Below, one piece after another: positions 1 to 12,862 of a stretch of DNA of 64,000 nt. The position numbers and the translations under genes are program-made. This DNA comes from Vanilla planifolia (Eukaryota > Streptophyta > Magnoliopsida > Asparagales > Orchidaceae). The DNA lies in the NCBI GenBank assembly GCA_023846275.1, contig CM043874.1, positions 21,943,130-22,007,129 of the forward strand, read 5' to 3'. The notes beneath the pieces were generated by a model. It saw only the letters and a program-made list of their open reading frames with translations, did not search any database and was not told where the DNA came from. Within the stretch, counting starts at the first letter, position 1. Every line of letters begins with the position of its first letter.

Positions 1-164
1 ATTAGTATTGGGATAAGTAGCCATGCGAGAAAGCCACTACATGAAGGGTAAAACCTACTTGGATTATGATTGGTGACCCAATGTCAACAATGCCTTTACA
101 TTATGAGACCAAGATGTCACAATCATATACCCAAAAATGTATCTCTTAATCAACTATTTAAGCT

Positions 165-204
<40 letters not shown>

Positions 205-1998
205 TATTAGAGAAATAAATAATCATAATGGAAAAGATGTTAACATATTTTTTATATCGAATACTCAAACACAGTTGTCACAATTTCATGTTCATTATGG
301 GTAAATTAAAATGGTTGCAACTAATACATTCCAACGATTGCAACACATTTTTGTATTCCTTTTGCTATCTACATTGAATGCCCTTCTTTTTCATACATTG
401 CATATAATAAACTTGAAATAAAACTCATAATGTAAGTTGATCCATCTGTTAGAGGATTAATAGGAAAAAACTAGCATAATAATTATCATATGAACCAATA
501 CAAAGTTTAAGTCTTGTTGTATACAAAAGTTTCCATCACATAAAAAAATTATAACATGTTGCTTACTAACATTTATATCTACAAAATTATATATCAATTT
601 TTTCTTTTATATGAGCCTTTTTATTAGATCTTAATTCTAGTGACATATAGCTTCCCTATATTGCAAATAGAAACTCATCCAACCATTAAGTATTACTCCT
701 GCTTGATGGTTGGTTTTAATGTCCACTATCTTAGCTATCATATCATTTAGAGAGGAACTTATTCAACCATAAGCGACTCTTCCTATGATATGGGTTCAGG
801 GTATATCATATCTTTTTTTTAATTTTGCTTAAGCTCTTAATAGTATATTCAAAGAAAATCGCAAATTCTTTTTCTTTATGCCTTTCTTTTTCAAAGCATG
901 TGATGCATGTTTTTCATTTTCATTTTGGTTAGCTCATTAACCATTTTTTCTTTATTAATAATATTTTTTAGTTTTTAATTTCATTTTTTGTATTAGCAAT
1001 TATATCATTTTTAATGACATTTTTATCCTTTTGTTTTATTTGGTCTTTAATCATTTCTTTCATTCACAAACTTATGTTAAAGTTTTACATTGTCAACATT
1101 ATAACAATATGTTACTTGCATTTAACATATGACACAATCTTTTACATTCTCAGCATGTAGTGATCCCATTTCATCATGTAAGTAACCAAATGTATCGATG
1201 AATTTCATGTACTAAAGCTATTCAATATACTAATTATCTCTTAAGTCAACACATAAGCATATTATAAAATATTACATATGAACATACAACATAGCATCAT
1301 ATCCTACACAGATAAATCACATAATCTAACTATCTTATATTAAATAATTTAAATTTTCTCTTTCTTATTTCTTAAATTTACATAACATATATATTCATTG
1401 TATTGCATTCCTTAATTCGACATAATATATACTATAAAATGCATTATTTTTGTTTCCATTTTTATTGGTGTTTACCATCTTTTGTTTAGCTTTTGGAGCC
1501 ATATTTGCCTCATTAGATTAATTCCTTTTACCATTGTTGGACTACATGTTGGCTCTTTAGACTCTCTGACACCTTTGTTGGATTGTTTGATGTGCGTTCA
1601 TCAAAAGGTCAAACCAACCAACATGCATCCATTTGAAACTCACTTGATTCCCTATGTCTTCAATGGAATGTCTAATAGCTTTATTAGACTATTTAATGTG
1701 TTTAGAAAAAATTGGACTATCTAATGATGGTCTTATAAAGTCATAAGTTAATTTTCCAAAAATCCAACAAATCATCTAGTAGCTTTGTTAGACGATCCAA
1801 TGATCATCCAATAAAATGTTAGACAGTCCTCAAGTGAGTAATAAAGGCTTCAATCCATTTACCCGAACATGACCAAGTCATCTAATTCTAAACCTAAATC
1901 ATTTTATGGCTATTCAAAGAATCAACATGTATGCAACTTCCAACTTTAATAACTTTTATATATAAGCTTTCTATGATTTTAAAGCTTATGAAATTTCT
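1..1998. repeat. AT-rich repeat DNA, probable decayed LTR fragment
   Basis: No gene is visible. The stretch at about 1200-1900 (T-rich tract, then a series of short phrases such as 'gactatttaatg', 'ggactatctaatgatgg' and 'gacgatccaatgatcatcc') resembles the series at 55730-56030 inside the LTR-like unit at 54950-56729. I infer a diverged fragment of the same repeat family in the same orientation. The outer limits are unknown and no ends or target duplications were found. Confidence 0.35.
171..199. repeat. (AT)n microsatellite
   Basis: Uninterrupted alternating AT of about 29 bases. Seen directly. Confidence 0.95.
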
Positions 1999-3717
1999 TG
2001 TTCTATTCCCTAGTCATTATACTTTGTTTGATGATAACAAATCCTAAATATTTCTAAGGAATTTGTTTAAGTGAATTTTTAGATTTTATGTAGTCGATAC
2101 TCGTATTTGTGGGAGAATTAAAAAAAGAAGATACAGAAATATTAAATCCCATGAAAATCATCTTGGTTGAAGTGACAAACCACCAAGAGATGCATTTCAA
2201 ATTTAATTTTAGGTATTTCAATATTGCTTTGATTAGAATGTTAAGTTTGATTAAAATATTTATTATAGGATACATATATTAAATTGTAATTAATCTTAGA
2301 ATAATATTTAGGTTTTTAATATTTTTTGTCAATACTTCTTTATTATCTTGATCATCATTTTATCTGAATAATATTTTTGAAATTCTTAATTAATCTATTA
2401 TAAAAAAATGTGTTAATAATATCAATTAATCAATATAAAATTTAATAACAAAAAATAACCTGTTCTTACAAGCAATTAACACCTAAACCAATTGGGTTGC
2501 TACAATAAACTGCTGCGGTTCGATGGTAACTAATTTTGAACGGGTTTGATACACCAAACTTTTTTCATAATCAATCTCAAACATTACATTTTGGATCGAA
2601 TCATCAATCATGCTTGTGTAAATTATATAAAGTATATATAGCTAGTTGCATGGGTGATTAATTCCTGAACTTAGTAAGGGACAGCTAACCCAGTTATTCG
2701 ACTGTGCATGAAGGTTACGGAAACCTTTATAAAGAGAAAATAACAGAACAAATGTGCAATGTGAGACTTAAAACACAAACTTTTTATGCACGGTAAACTC
2801 CCAAATTACAGGAGTAATGTGAACCATCCGATCAGACATTTTCACAATCGAACGCTCATCGTCTTATCACATTTTTAAAAAGCGATAATTCTATAAGTCA
2901 TCTAATCGCTCAATTTTGTGATCGTAGGGTCCAAATTTCATTAGATCAAAAAGTTAAATATTGTCATCAAATTGCGATTTAGATCTAACGGTTCAGATTA
3001 ATTTATATTTCTAAAGGCACAGATTCAATTGCATCCGTCGGATCAAATAGTTTTCATGATCGAACGTCCCGGAATGTGCAGATCCAACAGTTTCTGTGCA
3101 ACAGCTATTTTTAGTAGTTATTTCAAGCTATTGGAGATTTTTTATTAATTTACTAATTAAAATATGAGAAATCTATGAAAATTATAAAGACTAAATTGAG
3201 TATTTGGTAAGTGTTTTTAGTTGTTACAAATTGCCTATAAATAAGAGATTTTTGTATGAAATTAAGAGAGAAATTTTATGTGATTCAAAAAAAAGTTTCA
3301 AGCAAAAATATTCAAGCCATTAGCAGCTCGTTCCCATCATCGCTTCCATACATTGCTGCGTCATTCACTCGTCAAACTCCTGAAATTCTTTTCCTTCTTA
3401 AATTAGATAAGTTATTAATTTTTTTATCCTTAAATCATTTAATTGAGATACTTGTGCTTCTTTAATCATTTAATCAAGCATAGGATTTTGGTTGTATTAA
3501 TTTTAATTTTATGTCGTTCGATATTTTTCTTCTATTACCATTTTATTTTGTTATAAGATCGTTGCACCATGTCCCGTTTATTTCGTTGTAAGGTTATAGT
3601 AGACTGTCTCATTTGTCATTTTGTTGTGAGAGTTTAGCCAACCCGTCTTTTAATGGAAGGCTTATATTGTGTTTGTGTTTGCCTAATTTTTGTCAGGGGT
3701 AGACATAAGTTTGCCTG
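1999..3717 (+). mobile_element. Copia SIRE/Maximus-like LTR, 3'-truncated, copy 1
   Basis: The unit starts TGTTCTATTCCCTAG and soon has TTTGATGATAACAAA, a feature I associate with SIRE-type Copia LTRs. It is homologous over most of its length to the reverse complement of 61530-63393: shared start region, shared ACTCGTATT..GGGAGAA block, shared TATA box (3236-3243), and the shared downstream phrase ATTCAAGCCATTAGCAGCTC. Homology stops near 3717, whereas copy 2 continues to a typical AATTCACCTCTCTCC end, so this copy lacks its 3' end. No tRNA primer site follows, which suggests a solo or truncated LTR. It has no coding capacity. Confidence 0.6.
3236..3243 (+). promoter_or_regulatory. TATA box of the SIRE-like LTR
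   Basis: TATAAATA, at the same place relative to flanking conserved blocks as in the inverted copy (62194-62201). It would be the U3 promoter of the old element. Activity is unknown. Confidence 0.45.
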
Positions 3718-4397
3718 ATCATCATTTTAATGAAATCAATAATTTGAATAAATATATTGGTGTATCATATGCATTTCTTGTAGAATATACCAACTCTTTA
3801 CATCAGAATAGAGGTTCATGCCCTTTTATGAAGTCCCCACCTTTCTTTGTTATTGCTCATTCTTTAACAGCACCTATGGAGAATGTCCACTCCATCAAGG
3901 CTCCTACTTCTATGATTCTAGTTTAGTTTCTAGTCTTTGAAGTTCTGATGGCCCCAATCCTAATGTACCCAGCCTTAGCACACTTGAGCCTTGTCCAACC
4001 TTACTTAAATGTTGCCTCTACAAGCTTAGTAACCTTATCCTTTGTTGCTATGAGAAGTGTCTCCTGCTCTTTTTTTATTGTAATTATATTTACAAGGATT
4101 GAGACAAAAGAGATAACATCTATTATAGCCTTGTCAACTAGTTCCCTTTTGTGCAAGGAGTGTGAGATGACTTGATTTCTAAACAACCACATCCCTCTTA
4201 TCCTCTAAACTTGTGATAAGATTATTAAGATTTTTATTGACTTATTTGCCATACAAAAGGCAATTTAGATGAAGCTTTTCACCTCATCATTCATTGAAAA
4301 GAAGTGTAAGATTTTTTCTAGAATTTTCCATTAGGATTGATTAGATCATTTAACTGACTTCTATGCTAATTAATTGCATACTTAACGATTAGTAGAC
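3718..4397. other. No gene seen; unassigned AT-rich DNA
   Basis: Short open frames exist on both strands (for example 3690-3926 and 3948-4175), but none matches a family I recognise. They have no splice or start context. This is probably old transposon sequence between two LTR copies. Confidence 0.5.
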
Positions 4398-7170
4398 TGT
4401 TTTGTTGTACCCTTGATCATGATATCACTTATTTGATGACAACAAAACCATTATGTTAGTTTCTCTAATTTTTTTTATCGATTGTCTTTCAGGTCATGCA
4501 TCTCAAGATCTTATAGGATCAACCAATTGATGAGCTTTGACTAGATGCCTCACAGAGCAATCCACAAGTGAAGTAATGTCAAGTAATGTTTATGGTTATG
4601 CTCTAATTATGACTTAAATGGCATATCAAGGAGCCATTGATTAAACTCTCAGTGGAGTAGCTGACCATCGAGAGTTCATCTTCAGAATATCGACTAGTTT
4701 GATTGTCTGTCCTATCACTTGTTTATGTATAGCAGAATTAGGTTGTATATCATTCATTCATTTGCATTATTATTTTTAGTAGCTATAAAAATATTTTGTT
4801 ATTTTAATAACTAAAAATACTTTTAAAAGTAATAAAATAATAATAATAAACATATAAAATATGTTCTAAAAATTTTTTTTTGGCCAAAGAACTCAACACA
4901 CGGCCAAGATCATAGGCTCAAGACAAGTGGCCTGAAGCACTGGGCAATGGATTGAAGGAGCAATGGGTAAGGAGAACATTTGAACCAATTGGGGTCAGGC
5001 CCGAGTCTCGATCAAACCAATGCAGCTTGGAAGCGTAACAAGTCATGACTAACCCATAAAATATCAAGTAACAAAGTGGTTTAGGGTCAGACCCAATATG
5101 TTATTTATTTAATTTTGTAAGTACGTGAGTGGCCTAGGGTATGAATTCCTGACCACACAAGAGGGAGCTAACCCCATATACTGGCTTATAATATGATATA
5201 TGAGGAATCCTTATAGCATGTAAAATCCAAAACAATTAGAGCATGTGGGATTAAATTTTGGTGCATGTTGCATCCAAAGTTGGAGCAACTCAGTGTCATC
5301 CGATCACACGTTTCGTTATCGAATAGTCTAGATCTTACCTATTTTAGTGAATAATAGATTCCATCTTACCATCCATTCATAAAGTTTAATCGAGTGGCTG
5401 TGATCATTTTTGCATTTGTGAACAATGCTTCTGTGTTTCATCATCTAGCATGTGGAATTTAATGGCCTAGATCAAATACCATTTGGATTAGATCTGAAAC
5501 CTTCATTTTGCATTCTGATCTAGCTACCCTTGTTTTTTCTTCCAAGATCAAGCGGCGGTAAACGGTCTCGCTAGTGATCAGCTTTCCAAAAAGTTGTTAA
5601 TGTTTGTTTAAAACTTTGAAATGCTAACAACTATTTCTGGTGACCATTCTAGTCATTAAAAAAATTTCATTTTCATCTTTAATGCTCTATTATAAATAAA
5701 GGAGTCCTAGGAGTTGGAAGAGATGGTTTTTAACTTTACTATATCAATATTTTGATAAGAGCAACGTCTTTGCTGGAACTATGTTTGTGATTCATTTCTT
5801 CTTGCTTTAGCATTTTCTTCAATTGCACATCTTACTGGTGATTTCTTTACAATTGATTATTTATTTCTTAATTTTTTTTGATAAAGATAGTAATAATGCA
5901 AAAACTTTTTTGATTTTATTTTTCTTAAATTTCATCTTATCGTCCATTTGGAAAGCTTGACCGAGCGATTATGATTATTTCTGCCTTTGTTAATAATGCT
6001 TTTGCACGTCATCATCTGGCCTGCAAAATCTAATGATTTAGATAAAATATCGTTTGGATTAGATTTGAGTCCTTCGATTTGCATTTTGATTGAACTGCTC
6101 TTGTTCAGTCTGTCCAGATCAAATGGCGATTGTCATTTCGCTAGTAATCAACTTTCCAGAGAGTTTTTAATTGTTGTTTAGAGCTTCGAAATGCCAACAA
6201 CTACTTTGGGTGACCATTCTAGTTGTTTGAAAATTTTATTTTAATCTTGAATGTTCTATTATAAATATATGAGTCTTAGAAGTTGGATGAGAAAACTTTT
6301 AACTTCACTACATCAATATTTTGAGAAGAGGTGCAAAATAAAAAATTGCAATCCAATTTCTAAATCTTTGCTAAAGTCATTTTTGAACCTCATTTCTCCT
6401 TTTTGCTTCAACATTTTCTTGATTGCACATCTTACAGGTGACTTCTTTATAATTGATTATTTATTCTTAATTCCTTATTATTTTTTTTTTATAAAGATCG
6501 TAATAAAGCAAAAGTTTTGTTGATTTTATTTTCTTAATAACGTTAGGGCATATTGATAAATCCTTTGGATTTAATATTTTAAAACTAAGTCATTTAGATT
6601 ATTTCAATCATTTTTAATTGTGCACTCATATTCCAATATCATGATCTATAAACTTATGTCATATAAATTTTTACAAGTGAATAGTGAAATGTTGTGATTA
6701 CTTATTATTTTTTATTATGCTTTAATATTGTAATTTTTTATAATTATAATTGTGATGGTGAACCCCTACTTGTTGCGATAAAATGGTGTAGATTGTAAAT
6801 ATTATCTCTACCTGCTACGATGAAAGAGAGTAGTTTTATTAGTGAAATCTTAGTTGGGTTAACTGGGAGTGGATGTAGGCATGGGTTAGGTTAAACTATC
6901 TAAAAATCATTTGTCACTTTTACTTTCTTATTATTTTGTAATTTATGATATTTCCCTTATTTAAAAAATATTTAATTAAAAATATATAAAATAAATTTAT
7001 AAAATTGTTTTTATCAAGCATAAAACATTTTTTTGAACAATATTTTAAAACAATAAAAATTTTATTTAAAAAAATTATTAAATCAATGATTTTATAATTA
7101 TCAAATTTTAATTTAAGAATAATTTTTTAAACTAGTAAAAAGATTAAAAACATAATTCATCTAGTTCTTG
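4398..7170 (+). mobile_element. Copia SIRE/Maximus-like LTR with internal duplication, copy 3
   Basis: Starts TGTTTTGTTG, followed by TTTGATGACAACAAA. It then has a GTGGGATTAA..GGAGCAACT..CCGATCACACG block parallel to the one in copy 1 (2760-2870). The probable R/U5 part at 6760-6900 (CTACTTGTTGCGATAAAATG and a second similar line) is followed by an A-rich stretch and TAATTCATCTAGTTCTTGTG near 7150. I read the last as the decayed typical 3' end of this LTR class. It is enlarged by a tandem duplication (5360-6537). The target duplication was not identified, and the right boundary is approximate to tens of bases. Confidence 0.5.
5360..6537 (+). repeat. Diverged tandem duplication inside LTR (two units of about 570-608 bp)
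   Basis: Unit 1 is about 5360-5929 and unit 2 about 5930-6537. They match in order throughout: CATCTTAC..CCATT, GTTTGGATTAGAT, CTAGTRATCARCTTTCCA, TGGTGACCATTCTAGT, TATTATAAATA, CATCAATATTTTGA, TTTCTTGATTGCACATCTTAC, and a final GATTTTATTTT. Each unit carries its own TATA box (5691-5698 and 6260-6267, 569 bp apart). Divergence between units is substantial, so the duplication is old. Confidence 0.85.
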
Positions 7171-10100
7171 TGCATTAATTTAGCATAGATTAAATCAGGT
7201 TTAACTCATGAATATATAGTCAAAAGCTCCCCTTATTGATATCATTGGCTTAACATGCCTTAAGTTGTTTACTTGAGATGATGGAACTAGCCTAAGAGCA
7301 TATTCGTGTGTAAGAAGATTTTATAGTAGTCTAACATGATTATTAGTCATGATTAGAGCTTGACAATAAACACTAAGGTCGTCCAAGTCCTTCTTTACTT
7401 CTCAGTAGCGTAGTCTTATCATGCATGCCTATTAGTGTTTAGTGTTCACAAATATTGTGATTGACATAGAAGGTGTTGGTGACTTTGAAGTTTGCCTTGG
7501 ATGAATGATGACGAGAAAAAATATTGAAAATGGTTAAGAGGTGGTGTGGAAATTTGGAGAGAGAGATTTTAGAAAATAGTGTTTGGAGTGAGAAATGTAG
7601 GGTTTGGAGAGGTTAATTTTATTTTTAGGGTTCTTATGCAAGAGTAACTTGATTTAGTTTAGAATGTAGGGTAGATGAGGTTTAAGAGACTTGGAAGTAG
7701 AGGCCAATGGTTTAGAATGAGATTATCCTAAAGAGAGAAATATAATTTTATTTGAGCATATGTAAGGAAAATGATAAAGCCATGAAGTGAGATGGATTAG
7801 GTTAAGAGATTAAGATATTTGGCTTTATTAGGAGATCTTAATTAAATATAAAGGAATCTTGGGCTTGGTTTATAAAAGCTAAGAAAAGAATGAGAAAGAA
7901 TTATAATATGTAGAGAGGAAATTGAGAAGAAAGAGGGAAGGAGGATGATGTAGAGCAAATTTAGATTTCTATCAAGATCCAATTTGGAGCATATAATAGT
8001 GAAGATACTCAATAGATTATTAAAAAAATATAAAAGGTATTATGTACCAATTAGGGTTTGATGACATATGTAGTATTTTAGAATTGTTCAAATATTGACA
8101 TTCTAAAATCATAACATAGATTTTCAAGTGAGTAGATGACAATACCTTAAGCATTAAGCATAAAATCTTATACAGTAGGGTTTGTCACATCTAATATCAT
8201 AAATATAAAATAAAAAATTTAAGACAAACTCTATGTAGATTATTTTAATAATAAAAAAATTACTCTAACTTTAGATATCTACTTAGAAAATAAAGGTTAT
8301 TGAAAGAGTACACATTTTTAACGATGATGTTTTGTAGTTCCATAAAAGTTGGTGTGTGAAGTACCAAAGATGAAAAAGAGCGACAAAGTGGTGGTTTTGG
8401 TTAGAGAAAAACTTGGTTTAAAAGGGTGATAAGATGGTAAGCTAACATTTGGAACCTTTGTTGAGAAGAGTGGTTATTAGGTGAAGACTTATGGGTGTTG
8501 GTGGAAGCAAGAATTTGTTTGGTTACTGATTTTACAAGTGGAAGGTCTCTCTCTCTCGATCCTTATCTCTCACAAAGGTTTGGCTAATTGTCAGCTCTCC
8601 CAATGAAGGTTTTCTCACCTTCGCTCCTTATCTCTCACAAGGGAAGGAAAAATTGAAATCTCTCAAACTATAATTAGATGTACACTTTTTACTCACAAAG
8701 GTGCAAATATACAAATAAGAGAAATTTTATTCATTAACAAGTACATTATGATGAGAAAATCTTTCCTATTTATAGATGAATAAAAGCTCAATGAATAAAT
8801 AATAATAATAATAATAAAGAAAATACATATTTAAAAATAAAAAATATAATTTTGAAGTTAAATTACTTAAAAATTCAAAAGTAAAATCTAAGCCATTGAT
8901 ATCAATATCCATAAACTAAATTTATAACTATCAACCTAACGAACTTTATGTTCCAGGTAACACTTGTTTAATACTTTTCTTAAAATTATTTTTAATTTAA
9001 TCTAATTTAATAATTAGATAAATAAAAATTTAGATTTAAAATTAATTAAAATTTCAATCATAATTAAATAAATTTTAAAATTAATTAATATGTTTTAATT
9101 TTTAGATTAATTTGGGTAATTTTAAAAAAGTAGATTATTTTGTTTTATAAAGTTTTTAAAAAAAATGAGTTGATTTCTAAATAATTGATATCATAATTTA
9201 GTTTCTATTTCGAGGTATATGTAATGCACATGCAAACATTCAAATCATTCAATTTTTTTTATTTCAAATGCAAGAAACCATTCATAATATAATAGAAAAG
9301 TTATGCATTGTATGAATAAGAAACATATTTCATAAAGAGTCACAAAAGATTCTTAAGGGGTGATGAAATGTGCTCATAAATTATAGAACTTTAACTAAAA
9401 GACCATTCCATACAAATTTTTCAAAAAGATTATTTATTAAGCAGATGTAAAAAAATTTCAAACACGAAAGAAAGGAATGATAATACCTACAAAATATTTT
9501 TTTAATAATAGGATGTGCTAATAAGAAAACAAAAATTCTAAATAAAGATTATATTCAAGTAAAGTAAGACACAACAAAAATGACAAGAAAAATGTCCCTA
9601 AAAGAAATAAAAAAAATGACACAATAACTCATAAGTTAGCATTTGAAAATATACCCAATGGTATAAAACACCTGTCCTGACAATAGTGGTGCCAACATAC
9701 CATCTGCATTAGAAACCACTCAAAATAGTATCAATCTCTCAAATCTTTTTCACTAAAAATATTGCATATGCCCAAAACTTTCAAATATATCATAAACCTC
9801 TTCTTTTTTATAACATATAAAGAACCTCTCCCACCTTTCCAAGTATGTCTCCATGGATAGCCTCCTCAAAATCAAGTTTTCTATGAATTTACTATGTGCA
9901 TATTTTGTAGGCCATGCATTAGCGAAGCCTCCCTAATATGTCAAAAAATTTTGTGCTTTAGGCAATAGGTGTGCTAGCGATAGGCACAGATGCAGGCACA
10001 TGCAACTTTGGCCATTATAGATTGTGACTTGTGTAATTGCAAGCACGCTCATGCAAAAAACAAACATGCAAGTGACAGGCATGGCATATATAGAAGATTG

Positions 10101-11099
10101 CATAACTTTGACCCGCTTGGGAAGCAAGCACCTTGTATGGGATGCTCGTGCAAGGACACGTGCAATAGCAATGTGGGCATGTGTAAATTTGTCAAAACAT
10201 GAGCCAGCACCTTTGGAATATATAACTCATTGTATAACCTAATGTTAAGTATTTTCATCCATAACAAAATATAGGAAATGCAATTGACATTTTCAAACAT
10301 AATAAAATAATTAGAAAAAATATATAAAAATAAAATATAAATATACAAATAACTATATATAAAATGCATTAAGTTAATTTTAAACTCATAGATATAAATT
10401 ATAATGTCACTTCTTCAATAGTAAATTGAGATGTTCTGCATCATATCTAGTTTATTATTAATCTTTTAAAAAAGTTATAACTTCAAATATATGATAAAAT
10501 AAAATCACAAATTCTAATACATCAATGATAATATAAAATCCTTATTAACCATATCATAATTATTGACTTAACACAATGTTTATGTAACACACATAACATT
10601 GATTATTATTATTATTATCATTATTATATATAGATACGATCTGCATCATAATATAATCTTTAAGAGCACATAACACAATTCAATATCACTTTCAATATAC
10701 ATGACTAATGATTTCAATACACATAACAACCTAAAGTAACTTGAAGATATTATTCATGCTATTAACAAGAAGCATTTTTTTTTAAGATATTACGTCATTT
10801 TATTAATTTTCAACCATACTTATTCTTGATAAGGTCCCTCCTTTCAAAGAAATATATTTGTTTGCCTAATTCTCATTATCTATGATCTTCAAACATTCAA
10901 ATATGCCCTTATTAGAGAAATTTTCAATGTCTATGGATGCTCCTCTAATCAAAGCAAATTCTCTATAAAGTTGTTTTTTTTACATCCGGGGAATAATGTT
11001 TCAAAATTCTTTAAAACAAATGAATTTATTAATACTTCCCAAAGAGGAAATATTCATAGAAAATGCATACAGTATTAATTATATTTGGATTAAAATTTA
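7171..11099. other. No gene seen; AT-rich decayed repeat DNA
   Basis: No coding region or recognisable transposon protein was found. Small items seen: a 19-base near-repeat CTCCTTATCTCTCACAAGG at about 8557 and 8619; short ATT/ATA runs (about 8800 and 10600); and a stretch at 9960-10180 rich in GCATG/CATGCA words with a little higher GC, which may be LTR-derived. Open frames at 9933-10369 overlap on both strands and look like chance. Confidence 0.5.
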
Positions 11100-11321
11100 T
11101 TATTTCCGATTAATTCTTTTAGAGTAGAGTAATGCCCAGTTTTATCGCTAATTCGTTGCATTTGCATTTCCCACGTGCCATTCAGCTGCTGATCCCGCCA
11201 ACCTCGCCTCTTAACGGCCAAAACAAGCTAACCATCCACGAATACTAACACGTATTCCGCCACAAATCGATACCGCTTGCCGGAGATCCTGTGAAATACC
11301 ATCTCGATTGCCTCCTCTACC
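11100..11321 (+). promoter_or_regulatory. Promoter and 5' UTR of the saccharopine dehydrogenase-like gene
   Basis: GC rises sharply here compared with the upstream AT-rich DNA. A palindromic G-box core CACGTG lies at 11172-11177, about 145 bases before the start codon. G-boxes bind plant bZIP or bHLH factors such as ABA- or light-related ones, and whether this one acts is unknown. No convincing TATA box is seen, as in many housekeeping promoters. The start codon context ACCATGGCG is a strong one. Confidence 0.5.
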
Positions 11322-11990
11322 ATGGCGGCAGAAGCGCCTCCCGCCTTCGACTTCGACCTCGTCATCTTCGGTGCCTCAGGTTTCACCGGCAAGTACGTGA
11401 TCCGCGAAGCACTAAAGTTTCTATCTTCCCCATCGTGCCCCCTTAAGAGCCTCGCCCTTGCGGGCCGAAACCCTTCCAAGATATCCGAATACCTCGCTTG
11501 GGCCGCCTCACCCTGCACTCCTCCCTCGATCCCCATCGTCGCTGCGGACGTCTCCGATTTTCCCTCCCTCCTCGGCCTCTGCAGCCGCACCCGCCTCATC
11601 CTCAATTGCGTCGGGCCCTTTCGCCTCTATGGTGAGCCCGTCGTCACCGCCTGCGTTGAGACCGGCACCGACTACCTCGATATCTGCGGCGAGCCAGAGT
11701 TTATGGAGCGGATAGAAATGGAGTACCACGAGAGGGCCAAAAAGGCGGGGGCTTTGGTGGTTTCCGCTTGTGGATTCGATTCTGTGCCTGCGGAGATGGG
11801 GTTTCTTTTTCATTCCAGGCACTGGGAGAAGCCGGCGACACCAAATCGAGTGGAGGCGTACGTGGTTTTGGAATCGGAGACCAGCATTGTGGGAAACATT
11901 GGGACCTACGAATCGGCAGTGCTCGGAGTGGCGAATGCTTCGAATCTTCACGAGCTTAGGAAGTCCAGACCTAGAAGAGCAAGGCCGAAG
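11322..11990 (+). CDS. Saccharopine dehydrogenase-like oxidoreductase, exon 1 (residues 1-223)
   Basis: This exon encodes the N-terminal half of a 453-residue protein of the SCCPDH / At5g39410 family (Arabidopsis member about 454 residues). A Rossmann dinucleotide-binding fold opens at residues 13-23 (LVIFGASGFTG), followed by a strand and turn with LALAGRN (44-50) and the conserved stretch NCVGPFRLYGEPVVTAC. Later CGEPEF and SACGFDSVPAEMG follow, typical of the family. Plant members are annotated as probable mitochondrial saccharopine dehydrogenase-like proteins, but their substrate is not established. They are not the bifunctional lysine-catabolic LKR/SDH. The ATG lies in an ACCATGGCG context with no earlier in-frame ATG needed. 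The exon ends AAG|GTAAGT, a near-perfect donor, in phase 0 after residue 223. It is GC- and CpG-rich, unlike its surroundings. I see no obvious targeting peptide. Confidence 0.93.
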
Positions 11991-12408
11991 GTAAGTAGAT
12001 TCTTGGCTAGCCTTCTTTTGATCCCGCCGTCGATACTTTTCTTGGTTAGTTAAATGAAGATATAACTCGCAATAACGTCTTTCTCAAAAATTCTTCAGAT
12101 CAGAAAAATTAAAAATACAATAAAGCATATTTAAAAATAAATATACAAACGAGGAATTATGCAAAGCTACAAATTGGAGAAATATTATGTCTCACTAGTA
12201 GATCTTGTATGGTCAAATTAGGGCATGACTATGATGCCAAAAAATGACTTCTTTCTTTTTCTCAAACTTTATAACACCTTTAAATTTGTTCATATATAAG
12301 TATTAAAAATTACAATGTTATGATAACTATTTATATTAAATTCTTTCTTTAGAAAATCACAACTTTTCATTATTATGATTGAACATTTTGATACAATAAA
12401 TTTGATAA

Positions 12409-12862
12409 TAAGACTATCCAATCAAGTGAATATATATAATGACAATAAAAGTATTTTAAGCATTCAATTGTTAATTGAGCTATCCAACAATATATGATTT
12501 TCTAATTTGTATTTAACAATTAAGATAATGCAACATATCAAAGATTAGAGTGTATATGATTATCCATTCAAGAGATTAAACAATGATAATAAGAGTATCT
12601 TAAGAGATAAATTATTATTGAATTGTTTAATAATGTATGATTTTCTATTATGAATTGAATAGTAGAGATAATATAACATCCCAAGGATTTGAATGTTAAT
12701 TTCAATTATTTAATCATGACAATATTGAGATGTTGGATTATTCTTATTTTTAAATCAAGATTAGAAAATCATATTTTGTTGGATAGTTTAATTAATAATT
12801 TAATATTTAAGATACTTTTATTATCATTATCTAATTTTTTTATTAGATAATTATATTAACAA
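12409..12862. repeat. Direct plus inverted repeat cluster in intron (potential hairpin)
   Basis: Unit A (12409-12552) and unit B (about 12553-12690) are direct repeats of roughly 140 bp. They share AATGAYAATAARAGTATYTTAAG, then ATGATTTTCTA, then AGATAATRYAACAT in the same order. Unit C (about 12725-12862) is the same motif order on the opposite strand (TAGAAAATCAT, then TTAAGATACTTTTATTATCATTATCT). B and C could fold into a stem of about 130 bp with a short loop. It may be a MITE-like or tandemly rearranged repeat. Terminal repeats and target duplications were not resolved. Confidence 0.7.

Noticed and set aside
9990-10369. Overlapping frames on both strands near 10 kb
   Set aside because: No family match, mutually overlapping, repetitive GCATG-rich text, no gene context.
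11228-11605. 125-codon minus-strand frame over exon 1
   Set aside because: Antisense shadow of the same gene's first exon. Composition is low-complexity Arg/Glu/Ala.
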